Of a DNA stretch of 64,000 nt, positions 33,523-42,459 are shown one piece after another (the stretch's first letter is position 1; every line of letters starts with the position of its first letter). Position numbers and translations under genes: made by a program. This DNA is from Vibrio coralliilyticus ATCC BAA-450 (GTDB lineage: Bacteria; Pseudomonadota; Gammaproteobacteria; Enterobacterales; Vibrionaceae): assembly GCF_000176135.1 (NCBI RefSeq), contig NZ_ACZN01000014.1, positions 186,001 to 250,000 on the forward strand. Direction: 5' to 3'. The notes beneath the pieces are model-generated. The model made no database searches. It saw nothing but the letters and a program-made list of their open reading frames with translations, and had not been told where the DNA came from.

Positions 33523-34097
33523 TGGACCCCCGTACTTTTATACCGACACTGTATAAAGCCAGCACTTATAGAGAAGAGAAGCAACTGGTGATTTATGAAT
33601 CGCTGCGGTTAGAGCTGCACAAGCCAGAAGTCAATGGGGGGATGAGGCTAGCTTACCTTCAAGCATTCGGCAGAGGGTTCCCCATCGAGCTCATATCGAA
33701 AGATAACGAAGCTGCGTTCTATGCCGCTTATGCGTTTCGTGCATTATTATCATCGTCCGATTTCGTCCCAGAAGACAAAGCAATTATGGGAAAACTGTAT
33801 CAATTCATCTGTCATCAGCCAGTTAAAGAGGTGATTGACTTACACGTGCTGTGGGGGAAATTGTTTGGACTCCCTGCATCAGTGCGAGAACGTCTGGAGG
33901 AAATGGCGCAGTATCAAGTGCAGAACGAGTCCGGTTTTGATCAAGCTCGTTTCGACATTCTCAATAAGGTAGTCAGAGGAGAATCGATTGAAATGGATTC
34001 TTTGAGTGAAGTTGTGTCGGGAGAAAGCACGAAATGGGATTTGCTGCCGTGGTTAACTTGGCAATATGAAAACCTCAAAGACTATATTATGCCTTGA
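33522..34097 (+). CDS. small helical protein, last gene of the defence operon
   Basis: 191 aa, no recognised family. It is alpha-helical by composition, with a conserved-looking N-terminal segment (TFIPTLYKASTYREEKQLVIYESLRLEL) and a repeated motif near the end (VVRGESIEMDSLSEVVSGEST). The start codon overlaps the stop of the propeller gene (TAATG), so translation is coupled. It ends the operon; a 294-bp gap separates it from the retron-like pair. Confidence 0.7.
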   Translation: MDPRTFIPTLYKASTYREEKQLVIYESLRLELHKPEVNGGMRLAYLQAFGRGFPIELISKDNEAAFYAAYAFRALLSSSDFVPEDKAIMGKLYQFICHQPVKEVIDLHVLWGKLFGLPASVRERLEEMAQYQVQNESGFDQARFDILNKVVRGESIEMDSLSEVVSGESTKWDLLPWLTWQYENLKDYIMP

Positions 34098-34391
34098 TGT
34101 TTGTGCTGACTCTCCACCCGCTAACTTGGTGATCACATCTTTTATAGTGTGCCTCAAACGATTTCTGGACAATTGTAAGTTACGCCCCATAGAACAATCT
34201 GACTTTTTAGGATCACTTTAAGTATTGAAGCACTACCACCTGCTAACATATGGCTGGCAAACAACTTACTCAGTACAACATCTTATGGATAGTCACTCTG
34301 TTGCAATTAAACCATGCTAAATCATTGTTATTTATAATAAATATTGATAGTATCTAAGGTTATTCTTGTTATAAGTGTTAAAGGCAAATGA
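34098..34391 (+). other. gap upstream of the retron effector, possible msr-msd region
   Basis: AT-rich, no ORF. One long-range complementarity is visible: GTAAGTT (34177-34183) with AACTTAC (34264-34270). Retron non-coding RNAs usually sit beside the RT operon, so this gap and that at 36486-36646 are the two candidates. I could not draw a convincing msr-msd structure with a branch G, so it is left unassigned. Confidence 0.3.
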
Positions 34392-36485
34392 ATGTCAATA
34401 CAGAGTATAAAGATAAAGAATCTATTGTCATTTGGTACTATTGAACTAAAAAGCATTGAAGAAATAAATGCGATTGTTGGTATGAACAATGTGGGTAAAT
34501 CTAACTTTTTATCTTTAGTTCAATTTTTCTACGACAAGATGGCAAGTGATAGAATTTTAGCTCCTGAATTGAATTCAAATTATAGCCCCATTGGAGAGAT
34601 TACAGTAACTTATGATCTTTCTAGGATAAAAAAAATCGTCATGTCAGGGCGAAAGAATAGCAAGTTTTTTAATATAATTTATAGTTCACTAATTAAAGAT
34701 GAGTCTGTTTCATTTTTCTCTATGTTCAGCTCTAGTTTTAAAAATGAAGAGAAGATATTTGATTTGACGTTAATTGTTAACTCAAATGGGTCTTCATATT
34801 GGTTAGAGAAAGACAAAAAGAGAATAGAAATAATTAAATATTTATTTCCTTTTTTTCATATTGACTCTAGACATATAGATTTACATGACTGGGATAAAAT
34901 ATGGGATTTGATTGCGAGCATTAAATCTTTGAACGTTGATAAGATCGATATGAATGAATTTAAAGAATATATCGACTCTAAGCTTAGTAACGACGGATCT
35001 ATATTTAGTGATTATATAGATATGATCGAAGACTCTATTACAATTGAAAAATATTCACATAAAGAGAAGGTTTTAAGTCTTATAAAATCAGCTGTCAAAG
35101 GTAGCGTATTTAACAGTGAAGGGAAGAATACAAAATATCAATCTGATGGAACGAACTCGTTTAATTATATCGAATCAACTTTAAAGCTATTAATGCTAAT
35201 TACAAGAAGCGAGTATATATCGCCTTTTGTCTTCGTAGATGAACCAGAGGTTGGATTACATCCCAAGAAGTGCGAACAGTTAGTAAATAGTATTTACAAT
35301 ACATATAAGAATTATGGCTTTAAAGATGGAAAACGTCGAGCTACTCCTTTCCCAAAGATAGTCTTTTCAACTCACTCATCCAGTATAGTTAAGGAAGTAA
35401 TTAAAAACTTTCAAGACAATCATCAAGTAATTCATTTTTCTTTAGATGATTCCCGCAATACAAAATTGCAAATCATGAATTCAACATATAAAGAAAATAA
35501 TTTCCTGAGTATATTCAGTGATAATGAAGCGCGACTTTTCTTTAGCAAGTTCATTTTATTTGTTGAAGGTGAAACAGAGCAGGAAATTTTTGGAAATTTT
35601 AAGCTTCAAAATAAATTTAAGTCTCTTAAAGAAATAGAAGTATATAAGTGCTCAAATAATAAAATTGCCGAAGCTATAAATCCATCATATTCTAACACTT
35701 CTATTCCCTATTTATTTTTATATGATGCTGACAAATTTTATGAATTTGATATGCAACGAAGCAAAAATTTAAAAATCAGGTTTTGTAATGCTACCAAAGA
35801 TGTTGGGATCAAAAATGATAAGTTAACTCAGGACATTCAGTATTATAAAAGAGGATTTAGCCAAAAGCATAAAGATATGCATAAGCGATTAGTTCAAATG
35901 TCTGGTTTCCAAGGAATCGAATTTGAAACAGATAGCACAGGGTTATTTTTTAAGCGAAATTCACCTTTTTATGCATTTAGAATTCAAGCTAGAGAATATC
36001 TAAAAAACAAAAATGTCATCGTTTTTAACGATACTATCGAAGGGGCTTTAATCAGCAAAAGTTCAAAAGACTTATTTTTCAGGTGGTTGTTGTCGAAGCA
36101 TGGTGTTGATGTAAGCCGTTTAATTGGATTAACTGTACAGTTACGGACTTCAGGTTCAGTCGATATAGATGATAAAATTTTACTAGCATGTATTAAATTA
36201 ATGTTTGATGGAAAATCAGACACACAATTTAAGAAAACAAAAAAGTTTAAACAAGTAGAAGACCTTATTTTTTATGTTACTGGGCAAGCATATTGGCCAA
36301 CGGTATCGAAAACATCGGGCTGGGTCACGTCGTTTCTAGATTTTTCTATTGATGAAATAGAAAAAGAGACTTTATCGAGTCAAGATCAAAATTTTTATAG
36401 TATTTTTAATGGATATTTCCCTGAGCTTTATGTTATATTGAACAGGCTTTATCCTGATAGACTTCAGAGATCATTATCTCATTAG
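34392..36485 (+). CDS. OLD-family ATPase/TOPRIM nuclease, Eco8-like retron effector
   Basis: 697 aa. N-terminal ABC-type ATPase: IKIKNLLSFGTIEL, Walker A GMNNVGKSNFLSLV (about residue 32), Walker B FVFVDEPEVGLHPKK (about 283) and VFSTHSSSIVKEV. The TOPRIM nuclease domain begins at ILFVEGETEQEIF (about 392) and has LFLYDADKFY as the DxD pair. This order, and the opening segment KIKNLLSF with PELNSNYS, resembles effectors of Eco8-type retrons. Much more AT-rich than the preceding operon. Directly followed by a reverse transcriptase gene, as expected for retron defence. Confidence 0.85.
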   Translation: MSIQSIKIKNLLSFGTIELKSIEEINAIVGMNNVGKSNFLSLVQFFYDKMASDRILAPELNSNYSPIGEITVTYDLSRIKKIVMSGRKNSKFFNIIYSSLIKDESVSFFSMFSSSFKNEEKIFDLTLIVNSNGSSYWLEKDKKRIEIIKYLFPFFHIDSRHIDLHDWDKIWDLIASIKSLNVDKIDMNEFKEYIDSKLSNDGSIFSDYIDMIEDSITIEKYSHKEKVLSLIKSAVKGSVFNSEGKNTKYQSDGTNSFNYIESTLKLLMLITRSEYISPFVFVDEPEVGLHPKKCEQLVNSIYNTYKNYGFKDGKRRATPFPKIVFSTHSSSIVKEVIKNFQDNHQVIHFSLDDSRNTKLQIMNSTYKENNFLSIFSDNEARLFFSKFILFVEGETEQEIFGNFKLQNKFKSLKEIEVYKCSNNKIAEAINPSYSNTSIPYLFLYDADKFYEFDMQRSKNLKIRFCNATKDVGIKNDKLTQDIQYYKRGFSQKHKDMHKRLVQMSGFQGIEFETDSTGLFFKRNSPFYAFRIQAREYLKNKNVIVFNDTIEGALISKSSKDLFFRWLLSKHGVDVSRLIGLTVQLRTSGSVDIDDKILLACIKLMFDGKSDTQFKKTKKFKQVEDLIFYVTGQAYWPTVSKTSGWVTSFLDFSIDEIEKETLSSQDQNFYSIFNGYFPELYVILNRLYPDRLQRSLSH

Positions 36486-36646
36486 AGTTAGTGAAAAGAG
36501 GTAACTCTTCAGAAGTTCGATTTTATCTATTTATAGGTAATCTTTAGCTTCAACGTCTCTAAATCATAGCTTGATTACAGTTGTGTCAATGTGTTCAATG
36601 TGTCACACAGTGAATTTTTGTTTTTGTATCAAATAAAGCGTATTGT
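36486..36646 (+). other. gap between retron effector and RT, possible non-coding RNA
   Basis: 161 bp. Contains a hairpin AGAGTTA / TAACTCT (36484-36490 and 36502-36508) and, near the RT, TGTGTCAATGTGTTCAATGTGTCACA repeats. It is shorter than most msr-msd regions with promoter but cannot be excluded. Confidence 0.3.
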
Positions 36647-37708
36647 ATGTCAAAATATAGTGATATTAAGATTAGTCCTTCCTTAAACTCTAAGTTGCTT
36701 GCAAACGTTGATCGCAACGTAGTCAGTGAAATCAAAGTTGGGAAGGACTATACATACTCCATAATGGCTGGCAGTAACTTGGACGTGTTGAATCGAGAGC
36801 TAGCCTCAGATTTTTTTTCAAAGATTCCGTTGAATAATTCATGTGTAGGTTTTGTTAAGAATAAATCTTATCTAGACTTACTTGAACCTCATCGTTTTTC
36901 AACAAAGTTCACACGCCTAGATATATCCTCATTTTTCCATTCCATTTCTATAGAGGATGTTAAGTTATCAATAGAACCATATGTAAAACCAAAGTTTTTG
37001 GATAACGATAAGACATTATTGTCAATAGATAAAATCATTGAGTACATAACATATGATGTTCCACAAAAATCGAAAAATGTTAAGTTTAGAGGAAAAACCA
37101 TACTACCAATGGGATTTTCTTCGTCTCCTATAATATCTAATATTGTATTCAGAAAGATTGATATTCAAATACATAAATACTGTAATGATAACAATATCAT
37201 ATATACTCGTTATGCAGATGATATGCTATTTTCCTCTAATAACGAAATAGTTGGTCAACGCATATTTATTAATAAGATTAGATCATTAGTTTCTCAGATT
37301 TCGTTAAAAATTAATGAAAGAAAAACGATAACAACATCAGATCATATTTCATTAAATGGTTATGTCATTGATGGGGCTTCTGGAACTATACGATTATCCA
37401 ATAAAAAACTAAATAAGATCAATAAGATAACACATCAATTATTGGTAAGAGACAGATCACCAGCAGTAGTAGCTAAGAAACTTTATGGCTATTCAATATC
37501 GAAATACGACTTTAAGTTTGGATACAGCCAAGAGTTTTTTGAACAATATTGTAAAGATCAACTCCATAATAAAATTGCTGGAAACAGGTCTTACTTAATA
37601 TCAGTACTTAAGTTCAACGAGCAGCATGATTGTATTTGCCCCGAATATGTGGTTAAGTCCAAAATCATGTTAGACCGACTTAATAAAATTCTAGATAACT
37701 GGCGTTAA
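36647..37708 (+). CDS. retron-type reverse transcriptase
   Basis: 353 aa, normal for retron RTs. RT motifs: FTRLDISSFFHSI (motif A with catalytic Asp), LPMGFSSSPIISNIV (motif B), IIYTRYADDMLFSS (YADD, catalytic Asp pair) and ISLKINERKTI (motif D). The retron-specific NAxxH is reduced to LLEPH, and the VTG motif reads LNG (in SLNGYVIDGASG). ATG 36647 follows AAAGCG. Predicted product: msDNA from an adjacent non-coding RNA, kept in complex with the effector. Terminator at 37758. Confidence 0.9.
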   Translation: MSKYSDIKISPSLNSKLLANVDRNVVSEIKVGKDYTYSIMAGSNLDVLNRELASDFFSKIPLNNSCVGFVKNKSYLDLLEPHRFSTKFTRLDISSFFHSISIEDVKLSIEPYVKPKFLDNDKTLLSIDKIIEYITYDVPQKSKNVKFRGKTILPMGFSSSPIISNIVFRKIDIQIHKYCNDNNIIYTRYADDMLFSSNNEIVGQRIFINKIRSLVSQISLKINERKTITTSDHISLNGYVIDGASGTIRLSNKKLNKINKITHQLLVRDRSPAVVAKKLYGYSISKYDFKFGYSQEFFEQYCKDQLHNKIAGNRSYLISVLKFNEQHDCICPEYVVKSKIMLDRLNKILDNWR

Positions 37709-37757
37709 CTAACATTCGACTCAACGGCGCTAAGTATTTTATTCCTGAGTTATTTTT

Positions 37758-37795
37758 AAACAAAGAGCAGCCACGGGCTGCTCTTTGTTTGTAAG
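37758..37795 (+). terminator. strong bidirectional terminator after the RT gene
   Basis: 15-bp perfect stem (AAACAAAGAGCAGCC with its complement) around the loop ACG, flanked by A/T runs on both sides. Confidence 0.9.
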
Positions 37796-38095
37796 CGACT
37801 AATGAAATCACATATCAATAACTACGCATCTTTATCATAGTGTCCTTTTCAAAAGAGGCCTCATGACTCAACAATTTTGTAAGTAACTTTACGATCATGC
37901 CTATATTAACCTTAATATCCGCATCCAACATTAGATATTATTGGTCAATACGAATTTACTTGTTTAGTGAAGAATACCTAATCTAAGTTGTTTTGGGCAA
38001 AAGTGTGTTAGTTATGAGTTCAAAGAGATTTGAATCAGGTAGGCAAGCTGGAGCCAAAAATGAGCTAAGGTTCAAAAGAATCGTAAGGTGGGCGC

Positions 38096-38410
38096 GTTGA
38101 CTCTAAGGTGGTGGCTGGTTAGCCTAGTAAAGCACTGGCAACATCCAGTGCCGGGATTGACACCCCGTTTTTGCTACAGGTGCATAGCCATCAGCGGTCT
38201 CATGCTGCATGCTATGTGGTGTTTCGGCGCATCTGTAAGTCGAGAACGCTTTAATCGAGCGTTACGGACAGTCATTACGGTGAGCTGGGCAGGGCAGCTT
38301 CCGGGCTGGCCGATACCTGTGGGTCGGTAGTGTCAACCTTGTTCAGTTCACCACCCTTTATTGGGGTTGAGGCCTCTGGGTGGTGTGGGTTCTTCCACTG
38401 GGAGGTTGCT
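38096..38410 (+). ncRNA. conserved structured leader (copy 2)
   Basis: Same hairpins as copy 1: GCACTGG / CCAGTGC at 38132-38138 and 38145-38151, and CACCACCC / GGGTGGTG at 38349-38356 and 38378-38385. The difference in hairpin 1 lies in the loop. Confidence 0.5.
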
Positions 38411-38890
38411 ATGCCCCATGCGATACTCGAACACCTTGACCAAGTCTGTCATCAAGCCCTGCAACACACATCCACTCAGCCGCGCCAACTGCGCGACATT
38501 TCCAACGCCTTTGATACCCTTAAGCACCAAGAAAACACGCCATGCCCTTGGCTAGAAACCGCCGTGGAGTATGGGGTGTTGTCCCGTTGGTTACAAAGGG
38601 ATCTGCCGAGCGCCCCGACGAAGCGTCCCCCGGTTCGTGTGGGATTGCTCCACGGTTTGTCGCGCCAGGCCTACCAGTTGTGTCTGAGTCGTGATATTGA
38701 CCGGCGCATCATTCAGCTTCGCCGCCGCAGCGGCGAGAAGGTCGAACTGGTGGCGGTCGGACAGGCAGGAGAAAGGGCCGATCCGCTCAGTCAGGCGTTG
38801 GTGCACATTGCCACGCGAGGCGAGAAGTGGTTTTCATTGTCGAATCATGAACGTCAGCAGCTTATTGAGGCGTTAAAGCGAAGCGGGTGA
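38411..38890 (+). CDS. small conserved protein of the flanking repeat (copy 2)
   Basis: About 159 aa from ATG 38411, with GGGAGG five bases upstream. Nearly identical to the protein at 20716-21195; differences seen by eye include Q for H near residue 11, T for M near 71, I for F near 98 and LVH for LLH near 130. The high conservation in protein and ribosome-binding region suggests that the gene is under selection or recently duplicated. Family not recognised. Confidence 0.65.
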   Translation: MPHAILEHLDQVCHQALQHTSTQPRQLRDISNAFDTLKHQENTPCPWLETAVEYGVLSRWLQRDLPSAPTKRPPVRVGLLHGLSRQAYQLCLSRDIDRRIIQLRRRSGEKVELVAVGQAGERADPLSQALVHIATRGEKWFSLSNHERQQLIEALKRSG

Positions 38891-38916
38891 GCCCCCACCG
38901 CGTTCAAACCCGAGCG

Positions 38917-39822
38917 CTACACCTTGGATAAAACCGGATCGGCGGCGATGGTTGTTTCCATAAAGGCCAAAAACACTCTTACCTTGAGCGGCACGTATTG
39001 GTTGTTGGTGAAGACAGCACTGATGGGGTAGCGCTTAGCGTAGTCCGGCAACAGGTGGACTAAGTCGCCCGTGCGCAGTTCTTTATCCACCATCCATCGG
39101 GGCATCAAAGCAATCCCGGCATGGGCCAGCAACATCTCCTTGAGCCCGATACCATTGTCACATTGAAAATTCCCCGATACCGGTATTTCAGAGGCGCCCG
39201 GCGTGCGGTTAAAGGTCCACACCGTGCCGCGTTTTGGCGACAAGCTGTAGATGAGGCAGTTGTGCGCATTCAATTCTTCCAGCCGAGTCGGCGCGGGGTG
39301 TCGCTCGAGGTACGTTGGGGATGCGACCATGATTAACTCATCGTACCCCAGCGTCTTGGCCATCATCGATGAGTCTTGCAAATCGCCAAGGCGGATCGCC
39401 ACATCAATCCCTTCTTTGACCAGAGCCACCAGGTTTTCATCAAACTTGATGTCCAAATCGATGTCCGGGTACGAGGCCAAAAATTCTGAGATGACCGGCG
39501 CCACGTACAGGCTGCCAAACATGGTAGGCACCGTGATTTTAAGATGGCCTTTCGGCGTCGCGGTTAATGACCGAGCCTCCGCTTCCGCTTCGTCGATGGC
39601 GGCCACGATGTGTGAGACGCGCTCAAAATAAGCCTGGCCGGCTTCGGTTAGGGTATGACGCCGACTGCCGCGCACCAGCAGCTTGGTGCCGAGCTTCTTT
39701 TCTAAGCCCGCCACTCGCTTGCTGATCGTCGCCTGGTTGGTATTTTGCTCCTTCGCGACCGCGCTAAAGCTGCCTGTCTCCACCACCCGAATAAACGAGC
39801 GCATGGCCACAATCGAATCCAT
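38917..39822 (-). CDS. LysR-family regulator
   Basis: 301 aa. Helix-turn-helix MDSIVAMRSFIRVVETGSFSAVAKEQNTNQATISKRVAGLE, followed by LGTKLLVRGSRRHTLTEAG; effector domain KGHLKITVPTMFGSLYVAPVISEFL and IDVAIRLGDLQDSSMMAKTL, the same branch as the regulator at 19029. It is divergent from the pirin operon at 39960 (137-bp gap), its likely target. It starts 27 bp after the end of repeat copy 2 on the opposite strand. Confidence 0.9.
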   Translation of the reverse strand: MDSIVAMRSFIRVVETGSFSAVAKEQNTNQATISKRVAGLEKKLGTKLLVRGSRRHTLTEAGQAYFERVSHIVAAIDEAEAEARSLTATPKGHLKITVPTMFGSLYVAPVISEFLASYPDIDLDIKFDENLVALVKEGIDVAIRLGDLQDSSMMAKTLGYDELIMVASPTYLERHPAPTRLEELNAHNCLIYSLSPKRGTVWTFNRTPGASEIPVSGNFQCDNGIGLKEMLLAHAGIALMPRWMVDKELRTGDLVHLLPDYAKRYPISAVFTNNQYVPLKVRVFLAFMETTIAADPVLSKV

Positions 39823-39959
39823 AGGTATTCCTTAAAGGCATATAGGGTATGCCAGTTAGCTTATATTTATGACATTTAAGCATGCACTACACTGCCAAGC
39901 AATCTAGCTCGCACACGAGTGTGAGGCGGTTTTATGGCTTCAAGAGTAAGGGGAGACCG

Positions 39960-40652
39960 ATGCACAACGACACCATTCGAATCATTGATAAAGCGACATT
40001 GCCCGAAGGCGGCTTTGCCGGCATTGTGGAAACTCGCATGGCCATGAGTCCCAGAGTGTGGCCCAGCGCCCAGTCCAATTCTGACATCAGCCACGGGTTG
40101 GACGATTTCATCTATCTCGCCTACGGCCATTTTAAACCCAATGATGGCGCGCCCCTTCATCCGCACCAGGACGTCGACATTGTTAGCCTGATCACCGATG
40201 GCCGCGTGGGCCACCAAGGCACCTTAGGGGATGGGACCATCATTGAAGGGCCGGGCGTACAAGTGCAGCGCGCCGGTACCGGCATGCAGCACGCCGAATT
40301 CAGCGTTGATGATGCGAAGGCGGGCATCGTTCAACTTTGGTTCTTGCCCCCGGAACCTGGCCTTGAGCCCGCCTATCACAATGTCCCACTGCCGGAAGGT
40401 CGCCTGACGACCGTGCTCGGTGGTGCAGACGACGGTACGTTTGACAGCCACATGCACTGCCAGATTGGGTTCTTGGACGATCACGAAACCGTAGAGGTGG
40501 CGACACCGTTTGTTGCCCTCATCACTCGGGGCACGGCGATCATCAATGGTGAGAAGGTCAAACAAGGCCAGCTTATCGAAGGTCAGAAAATGACGCTCAA
40601 TGCTGTAAGTGAACTGGGTCTAGTGTTAATCACGAAAGGAGAAAATCAATGA
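39960..40652 (+). CDS. pirin-family protein
   Basis: About 230 aa from ATG 39960; the open frame begins earlier at 39882 but adds an unconserved tail. Pirin metal motifs are LHPHQDVDIVSLI (His, His, Asp/His region) and GTGMQHAEFS (His and Glu), with a C-terminal cupin (FVALITRGTAIINGEKVKQGQ). It is a shorter, different pirin than that at 18088-18921 (YhaK-like). It overlaps the FMN reductase gene by 4 bp (ATGA), so they are one operon. Confidence 0.9.
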   Translation: MHNDTIRIIDKATLPEGGFAGIVETRMAMSPRVWPSAQSNSDISHGLDDFIYLAYGHFKPNDGAPLHPHQDVDIVSLITDGRVGHQGTLGDGTIIEGPGVQVQRAGTGMQHAEFSVDDAKAGIVQLWFLPPEPGLEPAYHNVPLPEGRLTTVLGGADDGTFDSHMHCQIGFLDDHETVEVATPFVALITRGTAIINGEKVKQGQLIEGQKMTLNAVSELGLVLITKGENQ

Positions 40653-41149
40653 AAATCATCGCCCTAGGGGCCTCAACCAGTCAGCAGTCCATCAACAAAG
40701 CCTTGGCCACTTACGCCGCTCATTTAGTCGAGGGCGGCCGCGTTGAGGTGTTAGATCTCAATGACTTTGAACTGCCCCTCTATAGCGAAGACCGCGAAAA
40801 ATCAATAGGCCAGCCCGCAGCGGCGACGCAGTTCATTGATAAGCTCAAAGAGGCCGACGCGATCATCGTGTCGCTGGCCGAACACAACGGGACGTATACC
40901 GCCGCCTTCAAGAACCTCTTGGACTGGGCCAGCCGAGTTTCAAGAGAAGTATACCAACACAAACCCGTGGTTTTTTTAGCCACCTCGCCCGGTCCCGGCG
41001 GGGCCGCCAGCGTACTCGACGTGGCGGTGCAGTCCGCCCCATTTTTTAGCGCAAACGTCAAAGGCAGCTTGTCGATCCCAAGTTTCTATGACCACTTTGA
41101 TGCGTCAACCCAACGACTCACTAATTCGCACATCCACAGTCAGCTCTAG
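40649..41149 (+). CDS. NAD(P)H-dependent FMN reductase-family flavoprotein
   Basis: 166 aa. Flavodoxin-like fold: MKIIALGASTSQQSINKALA (phosphate loop), the ELPLYSEDREKSIGQP segment, ADAIIVSLAEHNGTYTAAFKNLLDWASR (NYNG-type flavin loop, here EHNG) and VFLATSPGPGGAASVLDV. Predicted to reduce FMN or quinones in the cytosol. Cotranscribed with pirin under the divergent LysR regulator, a common oxidative-stress module. Confidence 0.9.
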   Translation: MKIIALGASTSQQSINKALATYAAHLVEGGRVEVLDLNDFELPLYSEDREKSIGQPAAATQFIDKLKEADAIIVSLAEHNGTYTAAFKNLLDWASRVSREVYQHKPVVFLATSPGPGGAASVLDVAVQSAPFFSANVKGSLSIPSFYDHFDASTQRLTNSHIHSQL

Positions 41150-41190
41150 GCTGTGGTCCACACACTGACCCGTTAGCATTGGAGGTGAAC

Positions 41191-42459
41191 ATGTTACCCC
41201 TTAACCCCTTACTGAAAAGCGTCGTGATGGCGCTGTCAATCGGTGCCTTGTCGTCGCCCGTGAACGCCGATGCGTTGCCAATGTCGGCCACCGTCCTCGA
41301 GTTTGCCGAGTCCAATACGCTGTTTGTAGCCGATTCCGATTCGGGCCAAATCTTCGCTTACCAGTTGCCAGACGTCGCCCCCGCCACCCGTTCTGAAAGT
41401 TACAATCTTGAAGGCGCGGGCACGGCCATCGCTGCGCTGTTGAACGTGGCGCCAACCGATGTGAATTATCATGACATCGCCATACACCCTCGAAGCAAGG
41501 AAGCGTTCATTTCGGTGTCTTACCTTCAAGGTAATCAAAAACGCGCCGCACTGATCAAAGCCAATCAAAAGGGGCACATTGAGAAAGTGAACTTAAATCA
41601 GTTCAAACATACGGTGAAACCCCTGACCGACACCGCAGAAGAGGCGGTAACGTTCTGGCGCGATATTCCAGCCACCACACTGGCCATTACGGACTTAGAC
41701 TATGTCAACGGCACCTTGTATGTGTCGAGCTTGTCGACCGGAGAGTTTGCCTCCACCTTACGCAAGGTCGACTACCCGTTCACCGACAAAGACACACGCT
41801 CGCAGATTGAAATCTATCACACCGTCCATAACCAAACCGAAACCCGGGCGCCGATCCGGGCCATGGAAGTGTTGAGCCTCAATGGGGTGGAGACGGTCGT
41901 GGCCGCCTACACCTGTACGCCCTTGGTCACTATTCCTACGGCTCAACTGTCAGACGGCGCCCACGTCAAAGGCAAAACGATTGCCGAGCTTGGCTATGGC
42001 AACACGCCACTCGATGTGATTCATTTTACCGCCACCGACCATACCCAGCAGCAAGAAGACTTCGTCCTGGTGATCAATAAAGTGCGCAGTGCCGACCTGA
42101 TCCGCGTGGCCGATTTAACCGAAGCCAACAAAAAAGACGGCTTATCCACACCAGAGATGTGGGCGAAAGCCGGCGTGCCCACTCGACCCATTCCACTGTC
42201 AGGCGTGATGCAAGCCGCGGATCAAGATGGCCAATTCATCGCAACACTGAAACGGAATATGCGCACCGGTGATGTTGACTTAGTGTCCTTCCGAAAAGGC
42301 GCGTATTTTCGTCTCAACGATTTCATCAGCGAGTATAACTTTGACGACTATCAGTACTACCCAGAGCAGGAAATGTTCCGACAGTTCCAAAATCTGCTCA
42401 AAACCGACGCGGGTTATCCTGATATGACACGTGAACTGTCCAAAAAGGATGACACGTAA
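41191..42459 (+). CDS. exported protein with beta-propeller-like repeats
   Basis: About 422 aa. ATG 41191 is taken as start because GGAGGT lies nine bases upstream. Signal peptide: LKSVVMALSIGALSSPVNADA (cleavage near residue 28). The mature part reads like a periplasmic propeller (VLEFAESNTLFVADSDSGQIFAYQLP; AITDLDYVNGTLYVSSLSTGEFASTLRKV). The function is unknown; I see no catalytic motif. It overlaps the next exported protein by one base (TAATG), so the two form a pair. Confidence 0.75.
   Translation: MLPLNPLLKSVVMALSIGALSSPVNADALPMSATVLEFAESNTLFVADSDSGQIFAYQLPDVAPATRSESYNLEGAGTAIAALLNVAPTDVNYHDIAIHPRSKEAFISVSYLQGNQKRAALIKANQKGHIEKVNLNQFKHTVKPLTDTAEEAVTFWRDIPATTLAITDLDYVNGTLYVSSLSTGEFASTLRKVDYPFTDKDTRSQIEIYHTVHNQTETRAPIRAMEVLSLNGVETVVAAYTCTPLVTIPTAQLSDGAHVKGKTIAELGYGNTPLDVIHFTATDHTQQQEDFVLVINKVRSADLIRVADLTEANKKDGLSTPEMWAKAGVPTRPIPLSGVMQAADQDGQFIATLKRNMRTGDVDLVSFRKGAYFRLNDFISEYNFDDYQYYPEQEMFRQFQNLLKTDAGYPDMTRELSKKDDT

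Larger units (their letters stand above)
38055..38890 (+). repeat. island-flanking direct repeat, copy 2
   Basis: Second copy of the 20359-21195 module in the same orientation. Sequence similarity begins near AAAAATGAGC at 38056 and ends at the stop codon at 38890. The middle (38170-38275) is diverged from copy 1. Confidence 0.88.

Noticed and set aside
34098..34391. Retron msr-msd at 34098-34391 with GTAAGTT/AACTTAC as a1/a2
   Set aside because: The complementarity is only 7 bp and no msd hairpin or branch G could be drawn, so not called as an ncRNA.
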